Shown here piece by piece: positions 55,815 through 64,000 of a DNA stretch of 64,000 nucleotides. The translations under genes were made by a program, and so were the position numbers. The number at the start of each line of letters is the position of its first letter. Position 1 is the stretch's first letter. Location of the stretch: NCBI GenBank assembly GCA_003693705.1, contig RBZT01000790.1:1-64000 (forward strand), in the 5' to 3' direction. Origin of the DNA: Polymyxa betae. Lineage: Eukaryota > Endomyxa > Phytomyxea > Plasmodiophorida > Plasmodiophoridae. Under the pieces are notes generated by a model. It saw nothing but the letters and a program-made list of their open reading frames with translations. It searched no databases and was not told the DNA's origin.

Positions 55815-58374
55815 ATGACAAATCTAGATCTCGTGAGAGAGATCATAATCAGATATCAAGACGTACTTGGTAGAGCGACCCGTCAACCTACCAATGCTGT
55901 CTGGGATCGTTCCAATCGCCGCCGCGATTCGAAAGCGGGCTCGCAGCGGAAAGCTCGAGCAATTCGAAGAGCGCATCGTGGCCCGCCTGGGCCTGCTGGC
56001 CCACATCGTCATCCGTTCCGGCAGCGATGGACACCCGAACGAATCAGTCGTCTCGGAAGGCGTCGCTCGTCAGGCAATCGAACGCCTGGCGCGATCTGCA
56101 GGGTTTTCGGAACATCTGAGCGATATCGTTGATTATGGCATCATGCTCGTCTTGATCGCCATTCATATCTGTCGCCAGACCAACTTGAAAGGCGACGACG
56201 TGCTGGTTCACGCTCGTCATCTCTTAAACGATGCTATCAACGCCACAGCGACCATCACACCGCCGCCCTCGTTCAACGATGCACAGAATCCGGAATCGCC
56301 AGCGGTTCTGATGAACGGCTCGGATCCGTCCTGGTCGTTGATTAGCAAAGCGATTGAGAAGCTTAGAGCCGAGGTTCTGGCCTCGATTCCAGCTGATGGC
56401 GTCACCGAACATAATGTCCTCTCTGTTGTCTGGCAGAACGACAACGAGGCGGATTTCAGTGCGCTTTCCTTAGAGAAGTATTTACTGACAAATATCGATA
56501 ACACAGCAGAACCGGGCGAAACCGATCTAATCGAGAATAACGCGAAACGCACCCTAATGATAACAAATCAGGAATTCGAACAGCAATCCATTGAAGACGG
56601 AACCGATAACGGGAACGTCGCAGGCGAGGGCCGGTACCTAGCTCTGCAAGCACCAACCGATCAAGATGCTGAGAACGAGTCCGCTTTGATGGTACCTTGA
56701 CTATATGATCCTCAGAGCTTTTGTACTGAGAGGATTGTTTAGATAGCGCCTTATGAGCCAGCTGAAGCTGCCGCAGAACACGAGTCGATGTTAAGGTCGT
56801 CGTCAGAGCAAGAATTGTTGATGTCTCGAGGGCCATCGCCGCAAGCATCGTTACCGCAGGCAACAGCATGGGAGAATAGAGACGCTGATCACGCCGACAA
56901 TCAGCAGCCGATCGGAGCCAACGAAAATGATGACGACGACAGCCGGTATTTGCACGAGATTCTGGCCGTACTGGTCCAGCTGCAAGACGGACAGAATAAC
57001 ATGACGAAAGAGATCCGGCTGCTGAAGGAGACCGTTGACGGGGCTTCCGGAGCGTTTAGCCACGCCAACCGTTCCGATGAATCGTCGCCGGGCTCGCGCC
57101 GACACATCCCAAAGCCAGCGGCGCCTGCAGCGGACGATTGGCGCCGCCTGCGTAAGGCGCGCATCTCCGAAATCAATTTCGACCCGCCACCGCCTCCGAG
57201 AAGCGCCCAAACCCAAGCGAAACACGCGGCCCAATCTTCATCGATAGAGCCGATGCAGCAGTTAACCGATTCGGCGAATTCTCCCAAGCTGGACCAGCAC
57301 GACGAAGTCGGCGTGCGCCAACAACGAGCTGGTGATGCCTCTGATAAGAAACCCCTGATCAAATACAAGGAGATCGAGATCGAGACGCCCGAAGACGCCT
57401 GGAGCGATGCGGACCGGAACCAGCCGTCGTACCGTCCCAGCATCATGGTCAGTCCAGCAGAATCGACGAAGAACCGTGCGGCATCGCAAGCGAGCGACGA
57501 AGTCACCGCACCGGCAGACGCCGGATCATCATTGGCCATGAAACGCAACACCCTGAACGAGGAGCTGCCGTCGAAGGTCGCCGTGTCGAAGGGCGACAGC
57601 GTATCGAGGAAGGCGTCCAGAACGAGCAGCGGCGATCGCTTCCGGCTGCCCGAAGAATCGGCGAGCGCAATTCTGAAGTCGGCCCGAGAGGTAATCGTGA
57701 ACGCCATGTCGGACGAGCCGCTCCAGACAGATCGTCGCCTGGTTCGCCAGAGCTCCGAATCCGAATCTGATCATATCCAGGCCAGCACGACCCGGAGACA
57801 CAGCTGCCGAGCTTATTGTTCGTGCGGGCACCAGACCAGACTGCCGTCTCGCGCCTGGGCGGCGGCGTCCGAATCGGAGACGAGCGCGGGGCGGGTTCGA
57901 GTGCGTCCCGCTGCCGAGGAATCCGATGATGACGATGCTGGCACGAGGCGGCGAAGCTCACCTCGGCGGCAAAGCTTTCGCAGACACGAGACGAGAACGG
58001 AAAGAAGACACGAAACGGGAACTGAAAAAGGGCATCGGACGCCGCAAAGTCGAATGAGAAAATCGACGAAGAGATTCGATGAAGCATCGCATTCTCATGA
58101 TATGCTAACAAGTCGGTATCTGGAGCCAATGCGTGAACCAAGGTCGGCGTATTGGGAGGAGTCTCCAAGGCTGAAGAGCTATGACGTCGGATCGCATCGT
58201 CCGACCAGATTCTATGGATTCCCGGAATGCTGCCTGAACCTACAACCGGCGCCCAAATATGATCTGTATTCGGGACAGACGACGAACCCGTACCTTTGGA
58301 GGCATTCGGATTGCCGATATTGCCAAATCGAGAGATTGGGCTTGCGAATGAAGGCGTGCAGCTTTTGCCCATAA
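55815..58374 (+). CDS. Large mostly disordered protein with cysteine-rich C-terminus
   Basis: Two long exons join in phase across a 51-bp intron (56698-56748). The N-terminal part is helical (LEQFEERIVARLGLLAHIVI, GFSEHLSDIVDYGIMLVLIA, ISKAIEKLRAEVLASIPADG). The middle (56760-58080) is polar and disordered, with one short coiled coil (LHEILAVLVQLQDGQNNMTK) and many Ser/Arg patches. The last 60 residues are ordered-looking, with FPECC and paired CRYC and CSFC (58310-58370) that could bind zinc. An optional first exon (55815) encodes MTNLDLVREIIIRYQD; otherwise the start is near 55898. No family was recognised. Confidence 0.6.
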
Positions 58375-58433
58375 AACCCTAATCTTAAGCTGGATTTTGT
58401 AGTTCAGAATTGTAGCACGCTTCCTTGGCAACA

Positions 58434-58528
58434 AAAAAGTGCGCCCATTTTTGTCAATTATACAAAAATGCGCGTATTTCTCGGGAAAAAAAAATGAAGT
58501 GAAGCGCAAAAATGAAGAAAAAGTGCGC
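58434..58528. promoter_or_regulatory. Cluster of A-tract/TGCGC motifs before TAF13
   Basis: Four TGCGC or GCGCA cores next to A/T runs lie at 58440, 58470, 58504 and 58523, all within 130 bases of the TAF13 ATG. Two of them face each other (58441-58473) as an inverted repeat around CAATTAT. The cores resemble E2F-type sites, but the factor is unknown. Confidence 0.45.
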
Positions 58529-58566
58529 TATTTAGCAGTGATTTCTGATTCCGAATCTTTCCAGCA

Positions 58567-59104
58567 ATGAATAACGAGACGGTATTGCCGATAGAGCGGG
58601 ATCTATCAGAAATCGATTCGGGATCCGATGAAGAGATCGAGCAGCAGATGCCACCTGCCAGACAGGCCCGGCTGATACCGTCAATCTGTTAGTCTGTTAT
58701 CTGGTGCTTCGCCTTAGTTTGTGAACTGGCTCCTCTTAGCGCCGCCGCGAGAACCCGAGGCTAGCCCGGAACCGAGCAGCAAATCGGATGTTGGTCATCC
58801 GTTTCGGAATCTGTTCCAGAAGGAGTTGAGGCAGATGATGTATGGAAGTGGTGATGTCAGCAATCCGCTGCCAGAATCGCTCGATTTACTGGAAGACATG
58901 ACCGTCGATTTTATCACTCAGATGACCAGAAAAGCTGCTCGAATCGCCGGCAATCGCGATCGTGTTCGCAAGGACGACCTGCTGTTCGCGATTCGCGATC
59001 ATCCTCGGATGTTCGCCCGAGCTAATGAGCTGCTGAGAATGAATCGCATTGTCTCTGAGGCGACCAAGAAGATCGATAACACCGATATAAAAAAGTTAAG
59101 ATAA
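58567..59104 (+). CDS. TAF13: TFIID subunit TAF13
   Basis: TAF13 pairs with TAF11 through a histone fold in TFIID. Exon one is acidic (MNNETVLPIERDLSEIDSGS). An intron ending CTTAG leads to a linker and the histone fold: RNLFQKELRQMMYGSGDVSN, ESLDLLEDMTVDFITQMTRK, NRDRVRKDDLLFAIRDHPRM and FARANELLRMNRIV. These align along the whole length with the family core (F.KELR.MMYG.GD..NP...S...LEDL...FI..MT.KA). The stop codon is one base from that of the convergent gene. Confidence 0.95.
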
Positions 59105-59105
59105 G

Positions 59106-60103
59106 TTATTTACTATGTTTATTCGGTCTCGATTTGTTTTCTTTTCCTGTTGCGGTTGTCTTCTTCGTCGGTATTCTGGTATCGAATACAAACCCTGCTT
59201 GTAGAGATGATGGCCGTATAGACGACGAATGTTTTATAAGCCGTTGGACTTCTTCTGGTTTCTGGTTCAAAAACGATCCATTTCTTGTAAGAGATGCCAA
59301 TAGGTTATCATTGTGTCGGTTGCTCGGGTTCGCTTTCGTAGACGTTTTCGTAGCAATCCATCTCTGAACTTCATGTGACGATTTGGATGCCGTCAAACGG
59401 TTTACATTCTGAGTATAATCGTCAGCTTTTGTGGCCAGAAAGCTTCAATCACGTTTTACCGTATCCCGGCTCCTAAAGCTAAACAGGTTTGCTGCTTTTT
59501 CTTCATGGATCGCTAGAGTGATAGCCTCGGTCTGTAGAACCGCATCTCGGGCCTAAACTCTTTCACATATCTAATTGAATCAGGATTGCATTGATACCTT
59601 CTTCTGTGCTACCAGAAGCCGCTTCAGATCCGTTCTGGGAATGCTTCGTTTCCGATAATAGGTTTCCTTGCTGAAATCCATTCCGGTGAATTCGTCATCA
59701 TCGGATTCCATACGAAGTTCCCTTATCGGAACAGACCTGCCTGGTTTAGCACTTTTCCAAACTCCTCCGTATTGTTGTACTTAGGTATGGGGGTAGATAA
59801 AGGCAATGGTCGCTTCTTCATAAACGGCAATGGGAGGTCGTTGTTATCATGATATTGATCATTATCTAACTGAACGTGACACATTCTATTATCGCCATCG
59901 ATATCGCCTTCGTCGTCGGTTTGCATTTCGTCGTCTTCACCGAACTCTTCGCGCTCGTCTTCGTCTGTATGAAGCAGCTCTTCATTGCTTAGATCATCGC
60001 CCTCCTCTTCGTCTGATTTAGCAGAAGATCCACCATCCTCTGCTTCTAGTTCAGACAAAATACGATCGAAGTCGTCTTCTTCGATGCCCGCGGGATTGTC
60101 CAT
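59106..60103 (-). CDS. Acidic then basic nuclear-type protein, unknown
   Basis: It starts MDNPAGIEEDDFDRILSELE with a long acidic region (DEEEGDDLSNEELLHTDEDE). An exon then reads QYGGVWKSAKPGRSVPIREL, MDFSKETYYRKRSIPRTDLK and LLVAQKKV. After a short intron follow DAVLQTEAITLAIHEEKAAN and FSFRSRD. The last exon is basic, with VQRWIATKTSTKANPS, and ends KSRPNKHSK. The conserved-looking middle and charge layout suggest a chromatin or RNA-processing protein, but it was not recognised. The intron near 59770-59900 is not resolved. Confidence 0.6.
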
Positions 60104-60263
60104 CGTGTCTGTTTTGGCGGCAAATAAGAAAACAACGCGGCCTCGTGATCTTTTTGGAAAATTGTCGAAAATTCTCAGCAAACTTGTTAGATGTACAGGT
60201 AAGAATTCATAAGAGCTAAACATCCAGGCAGATATCGATTTGGGAATTGAAATGTTTATTTAT

Positions 60264-62118
60264 TTACTGCCTCGTCTTAAGAACCGAAGCTAACGGCTTC
60301 TTGGAGATCAGCTCTCGGGCTGGAGTGGCGACCTTCATTGGAACGCGCTTGTTGAATTCTGTAAGCAGTCAAAAACCGATATCTCCACTAACATCGAAAA
60401 AGCGACATACTTCGAACGCTTTTCGTTGCTGAAAAGTGCACTGACTTCGACTTGGGTGTCTTCGGGACGTCGCCAACAGCAGCGTCCCCGGATTGATCAG
60501 CTGGTGGGGCTGCGGTGCCACCAGCATCATTGGATTTGGGCCGCTTCACAGGCGGCGATGGATCCGAGCTGACCGCAATGACCTGCGATTGCTTCCGTCG
60601 ACGATGCCGACGTCGCGGTCCTGACTCTTCCTTCTCCTCAGAAGTCGGCTCGGGAGTCGCTGCTATCAACGCATCAGTCAATGTGGCCAGTCGACAGACG
60701 TCCCACAATAACACTGACTTTCAGTGGCATTCTGGTCACTGGCCACGTCATTGGGCGACACTGTAACAGGCACTGAGGGAGTCGCCCCTCCTTCAGTCGC
60801 AGGTTCAACGCCGTTTTCGTACGGCTCAGGTGTCGTCTCGACTGTAAACGCGGTTAATTCAAGTGCATGATGGAATCCTCAACAGGCAGCTCACGTTTAG
60901 CATCGTTAACGTTACTGGATGCGTCAATGGAGGGGGTGCAGCCCGCGTCCAAGTCGGAGATGGGCTCATCGTTGTGGTCATCGGCCACAGGGGTCGTCTC
61001 AACGTCCGAGCTGGTGCTGTCGTCGTCCGACGAGTCCATCAGAGCATCCTCAACCTGGGCCTGAAGCGCGATGAATCTTTTCCGCAGATCATAGAGCGGA
61101 GCCCGGGACCGCTCGGCTGACTCGGGATCCGAGGCGGCATCGAACGCCAGGCTGGCGAATGTGGCTGCATTCATTAACACCAGTGTAATCAGATTTGTAA
61201 CTTGGACGTCTGCATCCTCTATTGTGGTGTTAAACAATGTATCTCGGAGGTCAGAGATCCAGAACTGACCGGACGCCATAGCAACGGCCTCAACATCTGC
61301 CACGATACGATCAAGAACCACCGTCTTTAGACGCTTGAACAGAATCTTGTCAAGACCTTTGATAGTAGTGATTGAAATTATGAGTTTGATGAGCGATTCC
61401 AGCACTTGAAAGGCGTGTTCATCATGTGTCTGAGGAACGCCTTCCAGTGCCACTTCAAGCTGTAAACGAAGTCAGGGTCATTACAATAGAGAGATTTGAG
61501 ATCTCAAACCTCATCCACAAATATATCAGCAACGTGCATGGCGATACCTCGAGTATCTTTCTTATCCTTCACGAAAATAGCCGACCTCAGAACATCAATC
61601 AATGAGTCGCATACAGACACCTTTGACAATGTCAGTAAAAGCAGAACCAGCATGAGCACACCGCACATCTTCAATGTAATCGTTGGCAAGAATGTACTTA
61701 AACAAAGACGTCATCATCTTTCTGATCAATGCTAAGAATTTGTTGAGTCGCAGATGGTCGGTACCGGCCCATTCTCGGACCATGGTCACGAAGAAGGCTT
61801 TCAGAAACGGGGCAGCACGGTCCGGAGACAGATTCAGCACGATATCTGCCGAAAAACGTGAGAAAGAAGAAGGCGGCGGCGGTTACTGTGTGCCAAACCG
61901 GCAAGGTTCTGGGCGAGTTCGTGCTGGATTAAGGGCTTATCCGACATCCACATACAGTAGTAGAGCGCCTTCCAGAGCTTCAAATAATCCTGTTCGGAAA
62001 GCTCTTTGCGTCGATCCAGCCATTGTTTAACAAGGTTCAGGGCGTCATCGCGGATGGATTTGTCGTTGTGGGCCAGTTTCCGAGCCAACGCGAATTTTTC
62101 CTCGACGCTGATCGCCAT
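60264..62118 (-). CDS. RRP1: Ribosomal RNA processing protein RRP1 (Nop52 family)
   Basis: RRP1 acts in the nucleolus on 60S pre-ribosomes. The N-terminus is diagnostic: EEKFALARKLAHNDKSIRDD, DALNLVKQWLDRRKELSEQD and YLKLWKALYYCMWMSDKPLI, with QHELAQNLAGL. Further exons continue the helical repeat domain (VREWAGTDHLRLNKFLALIR, MMTSLFKYIL). After about 60850 the protein becomes disordered and basic (RRRHRRRKQSQ) and ends VPMKVATPARELISKKPLAS. Introns are 40-60 bp. Confidence 0.9.
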
Positions 62119-62156
62119 TGCTCGAGAATTCCTGGAAGTTTGCTTGCAGGTCGAAG

Positions 62157-62213
62157 AAAAAAAATTGCGGCCTCCTCACGGACTCCGGGTCGCACGAAAA
62201 AATTGCGATTTTT
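62157..62213. promoter_or_regulatory. TTGCG motifs before RRP1
   Basis: Upstream of the RRP1 start (62118, minus strand) lie an A-run joined to TTGCGG (62157-62170), CGGACTCCG (62179-62187) and the near-palindrome AAAAATTGCGATTTTT (62198-62213). CGGACTCCG is also the centre of the METTL1 promoter palindrome. Confidence 0.4.
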
Positions 62214-62298
62214 CTGAAAAAGCAATCTGAGCTTGACTTCTGGAAATAAAGTTTCAAGTCTCCCAATGCATAAAATGAACGAATATATAAATAGTATA

Positions 62299-64000
62299 TT
62301 AAGACTTTTTGGACTTCTTGGTGTTGATGAAATCGGCCATCGGATCGAACTCTCGAGATCTATTTCGGTGATACTCCTCCAGTTCGGCTTCGGATGGGCC
62401 ATCAGATTTCAGTAAAGTCGTCGACGATACTTCTTGCGCAGCACGTTTCGTATCATCCAAACGTCGGTCAGAAGTTTGCTGATGCTGTCGTGACACTGAA
62501 AGAGTTGGGCCTAAACATCATCATAAGCGCCAGCGTACTCGTAAGCAAAAGGGCATACCTGTGCAATAGGCGTTACGATATACTTGATGGCAGCATTGAT
62601 AGCCCCATTTGCCATCTTGGAAGAACGAACCAAATACGGAGGTATGGCCGCGTTCGTGGATGTCTTCGTGGTATTTGCTACGCTTCTTGGCTGGCTGAGC
62701 ACCTTTCAGAAGCTGTCCAAATCATATCAGGGGAAACATCCATTCGAACAACGATATCGTGACCTTGCCATCTGCCGAATACTCGACATATGTTTCGGAC
62801 TGGGCAACAACAGGTGCCTTATCACGAATATATTCTTCTCCGCCATACTTGCCCAGAATCGTTTGTTTCTTGACTTTAGCAGCTTCTTCCCTAAATGAAC
62901 TGTAAGATCCATAAAAAAACTGAAGCGTGGGCATTACTTTTTCTGCTTATGGATCTTGAACAGCATCTCGGCTTGTGAAGGTGCCGCAGTCGGATGTATG
63001 ACAAGATCCGGGTCGGCCTTCTGTTCAGCCTCCCAGGCGAAACTCGCCAGCTCTGTGAAATTGCGAATATCGCCGCTAGAGCGAACGAAATTATCGCCAG
63101 CGTAACCCACCTAAGCTGACAGTTAATGCAATGCCAAAAGCAAACTTCGAAATATTCGACCTCATCAGGTTTGGCATTTGGATGGGGATTCTCTCGCATG
63201 GAGCGCGACTTCGAATCATAGTAGGCGGAATTGACATCGAGATTGATGAGATATTTGGCGCGATCTTCACGAATACGAAGATTACGAACGGTCGTTCGTG
63301 TTCGAGCGTCACGCTTCTGGATGACGACACCGGTATCCTTCAGGTCGTCGGCCTCATCCGATAACGATCCATCCCTGTCGGAGTCCGAATCGGAGCTGCC
63401 GTCGGATTTGGCACCATTGAGCGGGGCCTGTACGACCGCTTGAGATGGGCGCTAGACGACGGCGATCGAAGCACCAACCTGTTCGAGCTCGGCGGTTTTG
63501 CGAGCCAATCGGGCTTCGTCGGTGCGTTTAAAATGATCGATGACCTCTTGGTACATTGTTGAATCATAGCCGTTCCAACGGTCGCGTTTCCCATCGTACG
63601 ACAGGTCCACTTGTTCAACGATCTGGCAATAGAAGTTTAGTACTAAAAAAACTGAAGCAAAAAAATTGTGTAAGAAGGCCACTTTTGAAAAGAGATGAGC
63701 AAAGATAAAAGTATGTTGAATTAGACAAAATTTAATATGAATCCTGAGATCTGTTTCATGTAATTTGGCAGCATGAAGAATCAGTAAACAAAGCACCAGA
63801 CAGGAAAAGACAAAAATAAAACTCAGTTTTTGGGAAACGGGATTACGTCTAGAAATACGAATAGGCGTGAGCTACAACAAAATTGGGAAAACGAACTAAA
63901 AAACATGCGATAAAAAATTTGCTGGCAATATTGATGAAAAATAAAACAAAGATCCAGATGATTACCTCATCTGGGCAGATATTTTTGTTGGTGAGAGCAG
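62299..64000 (-). CDS. SLU7: Pre-mRNA splicing factor SLU7, 5' end beyond window
   Basis: SLU7 selects the 3' splice site in the second step of splicing. From the right edge: TNKNICPDE (63970; family GTNIAPDE), an AT-rich intron of about 300 bp, then [20 protein letters not shown] (63600-63540), exons reading [14 protein letters not shown]-like and AMRENPHPN-like text (63330-63170), [11 protein letters not shown] (62850) and [20 protein letters not shown] with FINTKK at the end (family EEEMEAYRMKR..DDPMASF). The N-terminal part with the CCHC zinc knuckle lies outside the window. Confidence 0.92.

Noticed and set aside
56901-58372. Several minus-strand frames opposite the disordered protein
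   Set aside because: Ser/Arg/Ala-rich shadows in a GC-rich exon. The plus-strand reading continues in phase across a proper intron.
58441-58473. Inverted repeat before TAF13 considered as another MITE
   Set aside because: The arms are about 12 bp with a bulge and a 7-base loop, with no target duplication; a promoter hairpin or paired binding sites fit better.

Overview
The window is nuclear DNA from a gene-dense eukaryote. Coding regions are cut by many very short introns, mostly about 35-70 bp. They have plain GT-AG ends and often a CTAAC/CTGAC-like branch site 10-20 bases before the acceptor, with little polypyrimidine tract. Intergenic gaps are usually a few hundred bases or less. The gene set (SCYL1, WDR24 of GATOR2, UBLCP1, TRAPPC9, a ClC-7-type chloride transporter, DYNLT1, TAF13, a possible NELF-B) fits an opisthokont, perhaps a small-genome animal or close relative. 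The species cannot be named from the sequence. Exon joins below were read by eye, so exon borders are approximate.

Layout. 0-1.5 kb: decayed Ty1/Copia retrotransposon pieces. 1.7-5.2 kb: a coiled-coil tail-anchored protein, an acidic protein and a TPR protein. 5.5-14.9 kb: an SNM1/DCLRE1 nuclease, a PFKFB-like enzyme with a broken kinase half, an RCC1-repeat (SERGEF-like) protein, SCYL1 and a membrane protein. 15.4 kb: tRNA-Arg(ACG). 17.2-20.1 kb: three closely packed minus-strand genes (coiled coil, Kelch, putative mitochondrial protein). 22-25.8 kb: METTL1 and VCP/CDC48. 26.5-34.5 kb: a possible NELF-B and several lineage-restricted secreted or membrane proteins. 35-41.8 kb: ClC-7-like transporter and TRAPPC9. 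42-48.4 kb: a repetitive secreted protein, a METTL21-type methyltransferase, an RS-rich protein, a GC-rich FASTK/HPR-like helical-repeat protein, a small membrane protein and the dynein light chain DYNLT1. 48.7-55.4 kb: WDR24, a complete Harbinger-like MITE, UBLCP1 and a succinyl-CoA ligase beta subunit. 55.8-64 kb: a large disordered protein, TAF13, an acidic unknown, RRP1 and the 3' part of SLU7, which runs off the right edge.

The genes are mostly unrelated housekeeping functions: RNA processing and ribosome biogenesis (SLU7, RRP1, METTL1), transcription (TAF13, UBLCP1), membrane traffic (SCYL1, TRAPPC9, SERGEF-like, dynein), nutrient sensing (WDR24, ClC-7) and metabolism. The most notable signals are the PFKFB homologue that has lost its P-loop, a MITE with intact inverted repeats and a TAA target duplication between two genes, a GC-core palindrome in the METTL1 promoter echoed at RRP1 and TAF13, stop codons of convergent genes one base apart (twice), and an operon-like minus-strand trio. 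No prokaryotic system, CRISPR array or clear new enzyme pathway was seen.
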